Assembly (NCBI RefSeq): GCF_035621475.1
Contig: NZ_CP141799.1
Location: 211,001-275,000 of the forward strand
Source of the DNA: Pseudomonas paeninsulae
GTDB lineage: Bacteria > Pseudomonadota > Gammaproteobacteria > Pseudomonadales > Pseudomonadaceae
Length of the DNA: 64,000 nucleotides
Direction of reading: 5' to 3'
The notes below the pieces were generated by a model. That model searched no databases and was not told where the DNA came from. It worked only from the letters and a program-made list of their open reading frames with translations. A program made the translations under genes and the position numbers. Positions within the stretch are counted from its first letter, which is position 1; each line of letters begins with the position of its first letter. Of this stretch, positions 17,023-26,193 are shown in pieces.

Positions 17023-17931
17023 ATGAGCCTGGTATTCAGTGCGCTGGCCGGCGTGGCCCTGGACGCCGTACTCGGCGAGCCCAAGCGCTGGCATCCGTTG
17101 GTGGCCTTCGGTCGCTTGGCCGAGCGTATCGAACGGCGTTTCAACGCCGGCGGCAGTGGCTGGCGCAGCCATGGCGTCAGCGCCTGGTGCCTGGCGGTGT
17201 TGCCCTTGACCCTGCTGGCCGGCGTGCTGGCCCAGGTCTCGGCATTCGGCTGGGCGGTGGAGGTTCTCGCCCTGTATGCCGCCATCGGCCTCAAAAGCCT
17301 CGGCCAGCATGCCCTGCCGGTGGCCCAGGCCCTGCGTCTGGGCGATTTGCCGTTGGCGCGCGTGCGGGTCGGCTATTTGGTCAGCCGCAACACCCGTGAG
17401 CTGGATGCCGCCGGCGTGGCTCGCGCCGGCACCGAGTCGGTGCTGGAAAACGGCTCGGATGCGGTGTTCGCCGCGCTGTTCTGGTTCCTCGTCGCCGGTG
17501 CGCCGGGCGTGGTGTTGTATCGCCTGAGCAATACCCTGGACGCCATGTGGGGCTACCGCAATGCGCGTTTCGAGCGCTTCGGCTGGGCCGCGGCGAAGAT
17601 CGACGACGTGCTCAACTATGTCCCCGCCCGCCTGGTAGCTCTGAGCTACGCGCTGCTCGGCAAGACCGCCCTGGCGCTGCGCTGCTGGCGGCAGCAGGCG
17701 CCGCAGTGGGACAGCCCCAACGCCGGCCCGGTGATGGCCGCCGGCGCCGGCGCCCTGGGCGTCAGCTTGGGCGGTGCGGCCGAGTATCACGGCGAGCTGC
17801 ACCTGCGCCCGCAACTGGGCCAGGGCCCGCAAGCCAAGGCGCAGGACATCGAACGGGCGCTCAATCTGGTCTACGCCGGGGTGCTGCTGTGGCTGGTGTT
17901 GCTGCTGTTATGGGAGGTCTGGCGTGCTTGA
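17023..17931 (+). CDS. cobD: Adenosylcobinamide-phosphate synthase (CobD/CbiB)
   Basis: A 302-residue integral membrane protein of the CbiB family. The N-terminal [21 protein letters not shown] and the central [35 protein letters not shown] are diagnostic. It attaches the aminopropanol phosphate arm to adenosylcobyric acid, using the product of the next gene, cobC. The stop overlaps the GTG start of cobC. Several hydrophobic segments span the whole length. Confidence 0.94.
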   Translation: MSLVFSALAGVALDAVLGEPKRWHPLVAFGRLAERIERRFNAGGSGWRSHGVSAWCLAVLPLTLLAGVLAQVSAFGWAVEVLALYAAIGLKSLGQHALPVAQALRLGDLPLARVRVGYLVSRNTRELDAAGVARAGTESVLENGSDAVFAALFWFLVAGAPGVVLYRLSNTLDAMWGYRNARFERFGWAAAKIDDVLNYVPARLVALSYALLGKTALALRCWRQQAPQWDSPNAGPVMAAGAGALGVSLGGAAEYHGELHLRPQLGQGPQAKAQDIERALNLVYAGVLLWLVLLLLWEVWRA

Positions 17932-18916
17932 ACATGGTGGCCGCCTGCGCGCGGCAGCGCAGCGCTTCGGCATCCCCCTGGGTGACTGGCTGGATCTGTC
18001 CACGGGACTTGCGCCCTACGGCTGGCCGCTGCCGCCGATTCCTGCGGCGGCCTGGACGCGCCTGCCCGAGCTGGACGACGGCCTGGAAAGCGCCGCCCGC
18101 GACTACTACGGGGTGACCCGCCTGCTGCCGGTGGCCGGTTCCCAGGCGGCGATACAGGCCTTGCCGCGCCTGCGCCGCAACGCCCGGGTCGGCCTGCTCG
18201 CGCCGGCCTATGCCGAACACGCGGCGGCCTGGAAGCGCGAGGGCCACGAGTTGCGGCAACTGGACGACGGCGATATCGACCGGCAGCTCGAAGGCCTCGA
18301 CGTGCTGTTGCTGGTCAATCCGAACAACCCGACCGGCCGACGCTTCGCGCCCGCGCAGCTGCTCGCCTGGCATGCGCGCCTGGCCGCGCGCGGCGGCTGG
18401 TTGGTGGTAGACGAGGCGTTTATCGACTGCACCCCGCAGCACAGCCTGGCGGCGCATAGCGAGCTGCCGGGGCTGATCGTGCTGCGCTCGTTCGGCAAGT
18501 TCTTCGGCCTGGCCGGCATCCGCTTGGGCTTCGTCCTGGCTCAGCCGGCGCTGCTCAAACAGCTGGCCGAGCTGCTCGGGCCCTGGACCGTCAGCGGGCC
18601 GAGTCGGGTGGTGGCCACGGCGCTGTTGCACGACCGGGTCGGCCAGCAAGCGCAACGCGAGCGCCTGCTGGCCGATGGCGAGCGTCTAGGCGAATTATTG
18701 CGCGAGCATGGCCTGCCGCCGAGCGGCGGCTGCGCGCTGTTCCACTGGATCGCCTGCGAGCGGGCGGCGGCGCTGCATAAATGGCTCGCCAGCCAGGGCA
18801 TTCTCACCCGCCTGTTCGATAGCCCGGCCAGCCTGCGTTTCGGCCTTCCCGCCGACGAGCCGGGCTGGCTGCGCCTGGAGCAGGCTTTACAGCTATTCAC
18901 TCAGGAGTTCGTATGA
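17924..18916 (+). CDS. cobC: Threonine-phosphate decarboxylase (CobC, class I/II aminotransferase fold)
   Basis: A 330-residue PLP enzyme in the naming of P. denitrificans (CobD in Salmonella). The start [19 protein letters not shown] uses a GTG at 17924 that overlaps cobD by 8 bp; the frame upstream of it lies inside cobD. It carries [11 protein letters not shown], the Asp-containing [10 protein letters not shown] and the PLP lysine Lys192 in [16 protein letters not shown]. It makes (R)-1-amino-2-propanol phosphate from threonine phosphate for CobD. The stop overlaps cobQ (ATGA). Confidence 0.93.
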   Translation: MLEHGGRLRAAAQRFGIPLGDWLDLSTGLAPYGWPLPPIPAAAWTRLPELDDGLESAARDYYGVTRLLPVAGSQAAIQALPRLRRNARVGLLAPAYAEHAAAWKREGHELRQLDDGDIDRQLEGLDVLLLVNPNNPTGRRFAPAQLLAWHARLAARGGWLVVDEAFIDCTPQHSLAAHSELPGLIVLRSFGKFFGLAGIRLGFVLAQPALLKQLAELLGPWTVSGPSRVVATALLHDRVGQQAQRERLLADGERLGELLREHGLPPSGGCALFHWIACERAAALHKWLASQGILTRLFDSPASLRFGLPADEPGWLRLEQALQLFTQEFV

Positions 18917-20364
18917 CCACTTTGATGGTGCAGGGCACCACCTCCGACGCCGGCAAGAGCACCCTGGTGACCGCGCTGTGCCGCTGGCTCAAGCGCCAGG
19001 GCGTGGCCGTGGTGCCGTTCAAACCGCAAAACATGGCGCTCAACTCGGCCGTGACCTTGGATGGCGGCGAGATCGGCCGTGCCCAGGCGGTACAGGCCCA
19101 GGCCGCCGGGCTGGCGCCGCACAGCGACATGAACCCGGTGCTGCTCAAGCCCAGCAGCGACACCGGCGCTCAGGTAATCATCCACGGCCGCGCCCTGACC
19201 AACATGGAGGTGGCGGCCTATCACGACTATAAACGGGTGGCGATGGACGCCGTACTGCAGTCGCACCAGCGTCTGGCGGCCGCCTATCCGGTGGTGATGG
19301 TGGAAGGCGCCGGCTCGCCGGCGGAGATCAATCTGCGCGCCGGCGATATCGCCAACATGGGTTTCGCCGAGGCGGTCGACTGTCCGGTGATCTTGATCGC
19401 CGATATCGACAAGGGCGGGGTGTTCGCCCACCTGATCGGCACTCTGGCACTGCTGTCGGAGAGTGAGCAGGCGCGCATCCAGGGCTTCGTGATCAACCGT
19501 TTTCGCGGCGATATCGCCCTGCTGCAACCGGGCCTGGACTGGCTGGAAGAGCGCACCGGCAAACCGGTGCTCGGCGTATTGCCCTACCTGATGGATTTCC
19601 ACCTGGAAGCCGAGGACGCCATCGACACCCGCCAGACTGCCAAGGCGGCCGAGACGATCAGGGTGGCGGTGCCGGTGCTGCCGCGTATCAGCAACCACAC
19701 CGACTTCGATCCGCTGCGCCTGCACCCGCAGGTGGAGCTGGTGTTCGTCGGCCCCGGCCAGTCGATCCCGGCTGTCGACCTGATCATCCTGCCCGGCTCC
19801 AAGAGTGTGCGCGCCGACCTGGACTTCCTCCGTGCCCAGGGCTGGGAAGCGGCCATCCACCAGCACCTGCGCTATGGCGGCAAGCTGCTCGGCATCTGCG
19901 GCGGCCTGCAGATGCTCGGCAGCAGCATCGCCGACCCGCTCGGTCTGGAAGGCGCCCCGGGGCACAGCCCCGGCCTCGGCCTGCTGGATTTCGCCACCGA
20001 ACTGGCCGCCGAGAAGCAGCTGCGTATCGTCAGCGGCCGCCTGTGCCTGGAGCAGGCAGCGGTGTCCGGCTACGAGATCCATGCCGGGGTCAGCCGCGGG
20101 GCAGCCTTGGCGACGGCCGCCGTGCAGCTGGACGACGGCCGCGACGACGGCGCCATCAGCGCCGACGGCCAGGTGCTCGGCACTTATTTGCATGGCCTGT
20201 TCGAGTCCGCCCCAGCGTGCAACGCGCTGCTGCGTTGGGCGGGGCTGCGCGAGGTGGAGACGGTGGATTACCACGCCCTGCGCGAACGCGACATCGAACG
20301 CCTGGCGGATATGGTCGAGGCGCATCTGGATACGCAGAAACTGCGCGAACTCTGTGATTTGTAA
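18913..20364 (+). CDS. cobQ: Cobyric acid synthase (CobQ)
   Basis: A 483-residue glutamine amidotransferase that amidates the b, d, e and g side chains of adenosylcobyrinate diamide. The N-terminus [21 protein letters not shown] is the P-loop-like domain, followed by [14 protein letters not shown]. The glutaminase nucleophile is Cys329 in [11 protein letters not shown], and the catalytic His region lies near [10 protein letters not shown]. It starts in an ATGA overlap with cobC. The full length is normal for the family. Confidence 0.95.
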   Translation: MTTLMVQGTTSDAGKSTLVTALCRWLKRQGVAVVPFKPQNMALNSAVTLDGGEIGRAQAVQAQAAGLAPHSDMNPVLLKPSSDTGAQVIIHGRALTNMEVAAYHDYKRVAMDAVLQSHQRLAAAYPVVMVEGAGSPAEINLRAGDIANMGFAEAVDCPVILIADIDKGGVFAHLIGTLALLSESEQARIQGFVINRFRGDIALLQPGLDWLEERTGKPVLGVLPYLMDFHLEAEDAIDTRQTAKAAETIRVAVPVLPRISNHTDFDPLRLHPQVELVFVGPGQSIPAVDLIILPGSKSVRADLDFLRAQGWEAAIHQHLRYGGKLLGICGGLQMLGSSIADPLGLEGAPGHSPGLGLLDFATELAAEKQLRIVSGRLCLEQAAVSGYEIHAGVSRGAALATAAVQLDDGRDDGAISADGQVLGTYLHGLFESAPACNALLRWAGLREVETVDYHALRERDIERLADMVEAHLDTQKLRELCDL

Positions 20365-20417
20365 TCCGTAGCCCGGATGTGTGAGTTGTGCGGGCTCTGA
20401 GCTATGGGGCTGTTTGC

Positions 20418-20452
20418 GTGGGAGGGACTTTAGCCGCGAAAGCCCCTCCCAC
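20418..20452. repeat. Short palindromic repeat between cobQ and cobP
   Basis: GTGGGAGGGA (20418-20427) and CCCCTCCCAC (20443-20452) are near-perfect inverted copies around TTTAGCCGCGAAAG-type loop sequence. This matches the kind of GTGGGAGGG...CCCTCCCAC intergenic repeat common in Pseudomonas. It could slow or terminate transcription between cobQ and cobP. Confidence 0.6.
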
Positions 20453-20491
20453 AATGTCCCCTCCACCCATTGGATTGAAAGGGTAATCGAC

Positions 20492-21013
20492 ATGCTTGAA
20501 CTGATCCTCGGCGGCGCCCGTTCCGGCAAGAGCCGCCTGGCCGAGAAATTGGCCGGCGAGTCCGGCCTGGCGGTGACCTACATTGCCACCGGCCAGGCGC
20601 TGGACGGCGAGATGAGCGCGCGCATCCAGCAGCACCAAGAGCGCCGCCCGGCGTACTGGGCGTTGCTGGAGGAGCCGCACGAACTGGCCCGGGTGCTGCG
20701 CGAGAACGCGGCCGAAGGACACTGCCTGCTGGTCGACTGCCTGACCCTGTGGCTGAGCAACTTGTTACTGCTCGATGACCAGGCGCGTCTCGACGCCGAG
20801 CGCGACGCCCTGCTGGAGTGCCTGAGCGCGCTGCCGGGGCGGATCCTGCTGGTCAGCAACGAGACCGGACTTGGCGTGGTGCCGCTGGGCAAACTGAGCC
20901 GGCGTTACGTCGACCAGGCCGGTTGGCTGCACCAGGCACTGGCCGAACGCTGCCAGCGGGTGATATTCACCCTGGCTGGCTTACCCATGCTGTTGAAGGG
21001 AGAACCCTTATGA
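20492..21013 (+). CDS. cobP: Adenosylcobinamide kinase/guanylyltransferase (CobP/CobU)
   Basis: A 173-residue bifunctional enzyme with the P-loop GGARSGKS (7-14), then [25 protein letters not shown] and [14 protein letters not shown], ending with [23 protein letters not shown]. It phosphorylates and then GMP-activates adenosylcobinamide for nucleotide-loop assembly. The ATG at 20492 gives the family start, while the longer frame crosses an intergenic repeat. The 127-bp gap before it is the largest so far in the operon, so an internal promoter is possible. The stop overlaps cobT (ATGA). Confidence 0.94.
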   Translation: MLELILGGARSGKSRLAEKLAGESGLAVTYIATGQALDGEMSARIQQHQERRPAYWALLEEPHELARVLRENAAEGHCLLVDCLTLWLSNLLLLDDQARLDAERDALLECLSALPGRILLVSNETGLGVVPLGKLSRRYVDQAGWLHQALAERCQRVIFTLAGLPMLLKGEPL

Positions 21014-22068
21014 ACGATGCACACTGGTGGCAGGAACCCTGCCGTCAACCCGACGCGGCCAGCGAGGCCGCCGCCCGCGCCCGCCAGGCGCAGCTGACCA
21101 AACCGGCCGGCGCGCTCGGTCAGCTGGAGGAACTGGCGATTCACCTGGCCAGCTTGCAGGGCCGCGAATGCCCCTGGATCGACCGTCCGCGCCTGTGCCT
21201 GTTCGCCGGCGACCATGGCGTGGTCGAGGAAAACATCTCGCTGTTCCCCCAGTCCGTCACCGCGCAGATGCTGCACAACTTCGTCGCCGGCGGCGCGGCC
21301 ATCAGCGTGCTGGCCAGGGTTCAGGGCCTGCCGTTTGAGCTGGTCGACCTGGGCACGGTCGACCTCAGCCTCAACCTGCCGGGCGTGCGCCACCTGCGGA
21401 TTGCGCCAGGCACCGCCAATTTGAGCCGCACCGCGGCGATGACCGCCGAGCAATGCCGGGCCGCCCTGCAGGCCGGCCGCGAGGTGCTGCAGCGCGCCAG
21501 TCGGCGCGGCTGCGATCTGTTTCTCGCCGGCGAGATGGGCATCGGCAACACCACCGCCGCCAGCGCCCTGGCCTGCGCCCTGAGCGGCCTGCCGCCGGCC
21601 CGCCTGGTCGGCCGCGGCACTGGCCTGGATCACGCCGGGGTGGCGCGGAAGCAGGAGGTGCTGGAACGCAGCCTGGCACTGCATGGCGCGGCCCTGGACG
21701 ATCCCTTCGAGGCGCTGCGGCGGGTCGGCGGGCTGGAACTGGCGGCGCTGACCGGCAGCTACCTGGCCTGCGCCCAACTGGGCATTCCGGCGCTGGTTGA
21801 TGGCTTCATCTGCAGCGCCGCCGCGCTCTGTGCGGTGCGCTTGAATCCCGACTGCCGGCCCTGGTTGCTGTTCGCCCATGCCAGCGCCGAGAGCGGGCAT
21901 GTCGCCTTGCTCGAGTTGTTGCAGGCCACGCCGCTGATCGGTCTGGGCCTGCGCCTGGGCGAGGGCAGTGGCGCGGCGCTGGCGCTGCCGTTGGTGCGTC
22001 TGGCCTGCGAGCTGCACGGCGGCATGGCGACTTTCGCCGAAGCACAGGTCGAGGAAGGCCGCGGATGA
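21010..22068 (+). CDS. cobT: Nicotinate-nucleotide:dimethylbenzimidazole phosphoribosyltransferase (CobT)
   Basis: A 352-residue enzyme (CobU in P. denitrificans naming) that turns dimethylbenzimidazole, made by BluB, into alpha-ribazole phosphate. Visible family motifs are [55 protein letters not shown] and the [17 protein letters not shown] stretch containing the catalytic glutamate. The ATG at 21010 overlaps the cobP stop (ATGA); the frame further upstream is inside cobP. The stop overlaps the next gene. Confidence 0.95.
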   Translation: MNDAHWWQEPCRQPDAASEAAARARQAQLTKPAGALGQLEELAIHLASLQGRECPWIDRPRLCLFAGDHGVVEENISLFPQSVTAQMLHNFVAGGAAISVLARVQGLPFELVDLGTVDLSLNLPGVRHLRIAPGTANLSRTAAMTAEQCRAALQAGREVLQRASRRGCDLFLAGEMGIGNTTAASALACALSGLPPARLVGRGTGLDHAGVARKQEVLERSLALHGAALDDPFEALRRVGGLELAALTGSYLACAQLGIPALVDGFICSAAALCAVRLNPDCRPWLLFAHASAESGHVALLELLQATPLIGLGLRLGEGSGAALALPLVRLACELHGGMATFAEAQVEEGRG

Positions 22069-22667
22069 GCGTGCAACTGGATCTGCTACGCCATGGCGTG
22101 ACTGAACGCGGCGGCGGTTTTCGCGGCAGCCTGGACGACGAGTTGACCGCAGAAGGCTGGGCGCAGATGCGCGCAGCGGTGGCGCTGGGCGGCCCCTGGG
22201 ACGCGTTGGTCAGTTCGCCGTTACGCCGCTGCGCCGCCTTCGCCGAAGAGCTGGCAGCGCGTCTGGAGCTGCCGCTACAGCTGGAGGCGGATCTGCGCGA
22301 GCTGCATTTCGGCGCCTGGGAGGGCCGCAGCGCGGCCGACCTGATGCACGACCAGGCAGACGAGCTGGGCCGTTTCTGGGCCGATCCCTACGCCTTCACC
22401 CCGCCGGACGGCGAGCCGATGCAGCACTTCGAGGCGCGCATCGACGCCGCTCTGCAGCGTCTGCGCCAGAGCCATGACGGCCGGCGTGTGCTGCTGGTCG
22501 GCCACGGCGGGGTGATTCGCCTGCTGCTGGCGCGCGCCCGCGGGTTGCCGCGCACCCAGCTGCTGGCGGTGGAGGTCGCGCATGCTTCGCTGCACGGCCT
22601 GGCCTTCGGCACCGCTCCCTCTGCTGTGCACGAGCGCACCTTGAGCGGGGAGGGTGAGAGGCTGTGA
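22065..22667 (+). CDS. cobC: Alpha-ribazole phosphatase (CobC, histidine phosphatase)
   Basis: A 200-residue histidine phosphatase with the catalytic RHG motif at about residues 9-11 ([11 protein letters not shown]) and the second histidine region in [14 protein letters not shown]. It dephosphorylates alpha-ribazole-5'-phosphate or adenosylcobalamin phosphate. In P. aeruginosa the same phosphatase sits between cobT and cobS. Its TGA stop (22665-22667) lies inside the left terminal repeat of a MITE-like element, so the last few residues may have been rewritten by that insertion. Confidence 0.88.
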   Translation: MSVQLDLLRHGVTERGGGFRGSLDDELTAEGWAQMRAAVALGGPWDALVSSPLRRCAAFAEELAARLELPLQLEADLRELHFGAWEGRSAADLMHDQADELGRFWADPYAFTPPDGEPMQHFEARIDAALQRLRQSHDGRRVLLVGHGGVIRLLLARARGLPRTQLLAVEVAHASLHGLAFGTAPSAVHERTLSGEGERL

Positions 22668-22834
22668 AAAAACCTCCGACCTACTGCGGCCGTCAGCCAG
22701 CGGCTGCAACAGCGTTGCGCTACGCAAAAATTTCGGTCATTTGGCTCGCCAAACTCCCTCGTTTTTGCGCAGCGCGCCTTGTTTCGCTCGCCGGCTGTCG
22801 CCCTCGCGACGGCCTTCGATTTTTTCACAGCCTC
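22658..22834. mobile_element. MITE-like element with perfect 15-bp terminal inverted repeats
   Basis: GAGGCTGTGAAAAAA at 22658-22672 and TTTTTTCACAGCCTC at 22820-22834 are exact inverted copies enclosing a 177-bp unit with no credible gene. The element separates cobC from cobS in an operon where other genes mostly overlap. Its left end supplies the cobC stop codon and its right end lies 6 bp before the cobS ATG. No clear target-site duplication was seen. Confidence 0.7.
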
Positions 22835-22840
22835 CGAGCC

Positions 22841-23578
22841 ATGTCCGCCCTGCAACCGTTGTGGATCGCCCTGCAGTTTCTCACCCGTATTCCGATCCGC
22901 CTGGCGGGTGTGCCGACGGCCGAGCAACAGGGCCGCTCGCTGCTCTACTATCCGCTGGTCGGCCTGCTGCTCGGCGGCCTGCTGTGGCTGCTGCAGCACT
23001 TGCTGGCCGACGCCGCACCGTTGCTCCAGGCGACGTTGCTGCTAAGCGTCTGGGTGGGGCTGAGCGGCGCGCTGCACCTGGACGGCCTGGCCGACAGCGT
23101 CGATGCCTGGGTGGGCGGGATGGGCGACCGCGAGCGCACCCTGGCGCTGATGAAGGATCCCTGCTGCGGGCCGATGGGAGTGGTGGCGCTGCTGCTGCTG
23201 CTGTTGCTCAAGTGCGCGGCGCTGCTGGCGCTGCTCGACAGCGGGTCGCTGGTGGCGCTGCTGCTGGCCCCGCTGCTGGGGCGCAGCGCCGTGCTGGCGC
23301 TGTTCCTCGGCACGCCCTATGTGCGCCCGGGCGGCATCGCTCAGCTGTTGGCCACGCACCTGCCGCGCTCGGCGGCCAAGGCGGTGCTGCTGGCGGTGGT
23401 GGCCGGCTGCCTGCTGCTGTTCGGTAGCACCGGGCTTGCGGCGCTGTTGCTGGCAGGAGTGACCCTGTTCGGCGTGCGCCATGCGTTGATGCGCAGGCTG
23501 CAGGGCACCACCGGCGATACTGCGGGCGCCCTGCAGGAACTGGTGGAGTGCGTGGTGCTGGTCGGCCTGGCGCTCTGA
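22841..23578 (+). CDS. cobS: Adenosylcobinamide-GDP ribazoletransferase (CobS/CobV)
   Basis: A 245-residue integral membrane enzyme that joins GDP-cobinamide with alpha-ribazole, the final step of adenosylcobalamin synthesis. It begins MSALQPLWIALQFLTRIPI and carries HLDGLADSVDAWVGG and MKDPCCGPMGV, hallmark motifs of the family. Long leucine-rich membrane stretches follow. The ATG at 22841 is preferred. The frame is open back to 22664, but that part is the MITE-like element. It is the last gene of the cob operon. Confidence 0.94.
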   Translation: MSALQPLWIALQFLTRIPIRLAGVPTAEQQGRSLLYYPLVGLLLGGLLWLLQHLLADAAPLLQATLLLSVWVGLSGALHLDGLADSVDAWVGGMGDRERTLALMKDPCCGPMGVVALLLLLLLKCAALLALLDSGSLVALLLAPLLGRSAVLALFLGTPYVRPGGIAQLLATHLPRSAAKAVLLAVVAGCLLLFGSTGLAALLLAGVTLFGVRHALMRRLQGTTGDTAGALQELVECVVLVGLAL

Positions 23579-23734
23579 GGCGTTAACCCGCTCGGGTCTG
23601 TGGCCGAGCCGCGAGCGGTTCGAGCTGCGCCCGCTTGAGCCGAACCAAACCGCGACAAGACGGCATGGCACAGCGGCCTCGATGCCGGGCACCCTGACCG
23701 AGCCGGGTCATGGGGGCGCAGCGGGCGATTGCAG

Positions 23735-23980
23735 TTAGCGCGGCGCCAGCGCGGGCAACAGGGTCCGCGAAATCGCCTCGCGCACGGCCGGTAGCAAGGT
23801 GGCGCTGCCGCCCAGCAGGTCCTCGATCAGTCGGCGCAAGACCAGCGCCCGCTCCGAGTTCAGGCCCCTCACCGCCTGTTCGCAGGCCTGCTCGGCGCTG
23901 GTGCCGGGCGGAATGGGGAAGCCCAGGGCGACCAGGCGCTCGCGGAAGTCTTCTTGGTCGATCAGATCGCTATGCATCAT
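23735..23980 (-). CDS. Hypothetical protein, 81 residues
   Basis: A small soluble protein without signal peptide or membrane helix: acidic N-terminus (MHSDLIDQEDF), then a Leu/Arg-rich helical part with SERALVLRRLIEDLLGG. An ATG at 23978-23980 is preferred because a GGAGG site lies 7 nt upstream; the longer start at 23995 overlaps that site. It lies alone between cobS and the etfB end, on the minus strand. I do not recognise the family. Confidence 0.5.
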   Translation of the reverse strand: MMHSDLIDQEDFRERLVALGFPIPPGTSAEQACEQAVRGLNSERALVLRRLIEDLLGGSATLLPAVREAISRTLLPALAPR

Positions 23981-24200
23981 TGTCGCTGCCTCCATTTAGG
24001 CTGTTGTTAAGGTCCGTTCGATTAGTCTAATTCGCAGGCTTGAGCCTTATCCATGGGGCCCCGGCCTGGGGGCAAAGTCTTTGCCCTGCACCGCGATAGC
24101 ATACGCGGGCCGCCCTGGGCTGCATGGGCAAGGGGGCGCGCCTCCGACAAGGTTCAAATCGGAAGCGCCCTCGCTACGGACGGTCAAGTCCGCCAGGCTG

Positions 24201-24980
24201 CTAACGCAGCACGCCTTCATCCTGCAGCAATTTGAAAATGGCCTCGGCGCCAACTTGCGGCGAGACATCTTTGAGCACCTGGCCGCCACCGCCGGAAGCC
24301 TTGGCGGTTGCCGCTTTCATCCGTTCGGCGCCGGTCTTGGCCTTGATCACCTTGAGCCGTTTCGGTCGCGGCCGGGCGGGTTGGAAGCGGGCTTCGGCGA
24401 GCAGGCTGTCGTCGACGATGGTCTGTTCGCAAGCCTGCAGCTGGCCACGCCGGGCCGGGCCGAAGGCGCTCTGGCGGGCGGCCGGCGCGGCGTTGTCGAC
24501 GCAGGCAATAAACGGCAAGCGCACCTTCAGCCGGCGGCGTTGGCCGCGGGGCAGTGCTTGCAGCACCTGGGCCGTGCCGTTCTCGATCTTCTCCACTGCG
24601 GCCAGGCCGACCACCAGTGGCCAGCCCAGTTGTTCGGCGAGGAGGAAAGGCAGCATGCCCGAGCCTTCGCCGGTTTCCGCCTGACTACCGGTGAGCACCA
24701 GTTGGGCGCCGGCATCCTGCAGGTAGCTGCTCAGCAACGGCAGCGCATCGCCGTGGCTGGGTTGCTCCAGTACGGTCAGCTCGCTCAGGCCCATGCCCAG
24801 GTAGGCGCGCAGGGCTTCGTCCGCCGGGTCGCCAGCGTGCAGCACCTGCAGTTTGTCGCCGGCCAGGCGCAGGCCCAGCTCTACCGCGCGCGCGTCCTGT
24901 TCGGCGCGACGAGCGCGGCCGGAGGTCGGGTGCGCGCCGATGGAAACCAGGGTGATGATGTTCAGGTTGTTAGGCAGCAT
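24201..24980 (-). CDS. etfB: Electron transfer flavoprotein, beta-subunit-like (dimethylglycine-linked)
   Basis: A 259-residue EtfB/FixA-type protein. VELGLRLAG, VLHAGDPADEALRAYLGMG and VLTGSQAETGEGSGMLPFLLAEQLGWPLV are the AMP/nucleotide-binding core of EtfB. The C-terminus LQDEGVLR is typical. The ATG at 24978-24980 follows AAGGAGG with good spacing; a GTG one codon earlier is possible. It overlaps the end of etfA by 11 bp. It should form a heterodimer with EtfA that accepts electrons from dimethylglycine oxidation, with DgcB as partner. Confidence 0.85.
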   Translation of the reverse strand: MLPNNLNIITLVSIGAHPTSGRARRAEQDARAVELGLRLAGDKLQVLHAGDPADEALRAYLGMGLSELTVLEQPSHGDALPLLSSYLQDAGAQLVLTGSQAETGEGSGMLPFLLAEQLGWPLVVGLAAVEKIENGTAQVLQALPRGQRRRLKVRLPFIACVDNAAPAARQSAFGPARRGQLQACEQTIVDDSLLAEARFQPARPRPKRLKVIKAKTGAERMKAATAKASGGGGQVLKDVSPQVGAEAIFKLLQDEGVLR

Positions 24981-26193
24981 CACGTGCGCCTCCTTGGCGA
25001 TAGGCGGTAACCCGCTCGATCAGCGCGGCGAGGATCGCCGCGGAATCGCCGATTACCGAGAGGTCGGCCCGTTTGATCATGTCGCAGCCCGGATCCAGGT
25101 TGATCGCGATTACCTTGTCGCAGGCGCCGATGCCTTGCAGGTGCTGGATAGCGCCGGAGATGCCCACGGCCATGTAGACCCGCGCGGTGACCCAGGTGCC
25201 GGTGGCACCGACCTGGCGGTTGCGTGGCATGAAACCGTCGTCCACCGCCACCCGCGACGCGCCTTCGGTGGCGCCGAGGGCGACGGCGGCGCTGTGAAAC
25301 TTGGTCCAGTCCTTGACCCCATTACCGCCGGAGAGGATGAACTCGGCTTCGGCCATGGGGATCAAGGCCGGGTCGACTGCCACGGCGCCGAGGTCTTCGA
25401 TGCGCGGCAGGTTGCGCGCGATCGGGTCGCGCAGTTCGACCCGCTGCACTGCATGGCGGGTGTCGCTGACCGGCTCGGCGCATTCGACGGCGGCCAGGAT
25501 CAGCCGCGGCGCACTGCGCACCAGGTCTTCGCGGCCGGCCCCGGCGCGACCGATGCACTGGCCCTCGGCGACCTGCCAGACCCGCGTGGCCGGACGCTCG
25601 GCGAGTTTGGCGGCCAGCCGGCGGCCGAGTTCGCCGCCGCCGGTGCGGCTGTCCGGCAGCAGCCAGTGGCGTGGTGCCAATTGGCTTTCCACCGCACTGA
25701 GGGCCAGCACCCGTTGCTCGGGGGCATAGCCTTCGTACAGCTCGCCTTCGATGTGCAGCAGGCGGTCGACGCCAGCGCTGTCGAAGGCGCTTTCCTTGTG
25801 CTCGCCGAACACCACCGCGACCACGGCACCCTCGCTGCCGGCCAGCTTGTTGGCCAGGCCGAGCAGGTCCTTGTCGTGGCTGCTCAGGCGGCCGCCGATC
25901 ATGTCCGGCACCACGGCGATATAAAACGCCGGTTGCTCGATCACATGCAGCGGCAGTTGCACCACTGCACTGGCGGTTGTGCGCTTGCTGCTGCCGCCCT
26001 GCTGGGCGCCACTACGGTCGATCCGTTTGAGCCCGTTGGGGCCGATGAAACCGACCGCGTGGGGGTTCTTGCGGACGAGGCCGTTGGGCCCCATCCAGCT
26101 GGTCTCAGCCTTCTGCATGGCCGCGTGTAGCGGATGCAGGCGGTTGCGGGCGATCCATTCGGCCCGCGGGTCGCGGCGGATGATGTCGCTCAT
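24970..26193 (-). CDS. etfA: Electron transfer flavoprotein, alpha-subunit-like
   Basis: A 407-residue EtfA-type protein, longer than housekeeping EtfA (about 310) because of an N-terminal extension with repeated WMGPNGLVRK / GFIGPNGLKR motifs. The C-terminal FAD domain is well conserved: RQVGATGTWVTARVYMAVGISGAIQHLQGI and VIAINLDPGCDMIKRADLSVIGD. It starts immediately at the dgcB stop (shared base 26193) and overlaps etfB. With EtfB it should carry electrons from dimethylglycine demethylation to the respiratory chain. Confidence 0.88.
   Translation of the reverse strand: MSDIIRRDPRAEWIARNRLHPLHAAMQKAETSWMGPNGLVRKNPHAVGFIGPNGLKRIDRSGAQQGGSSKRTTASAVVQLPLHVIEQPAFYIAVVPDMIGGRLSSHDKDLLGLANKLAGSEGAVVAVVFGEHKESAFDSAGVDRLLHIEGELYEGYAPEQRVLALSAVESQLAPRHWLLPDSRTGGGELGRRLAAKLAERPATRVWQVAEGQCIGRAGAGREDLVRSAPRLILAAVECAEPVSDTRHAVQRVELRDPIARNLPRIEDLGAVAVDPALIPMAEAEFILSGGNGVKDWTKFHSAAVALGATEGASRVAVDDGFMPRNRQVGATGTWVTARVYMAVGISGAIQHLQGIGACDKVIAINLDPGCDMIKRADLSVIGDSAAILAALIERVTAYRQGGARDAA

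Noticed and set aside
22664..22840. Longer start for cobS
   Set aside because: The extra codons come from the MITE-like element. The family begins at MSALQPLWIALQFLTRIP.
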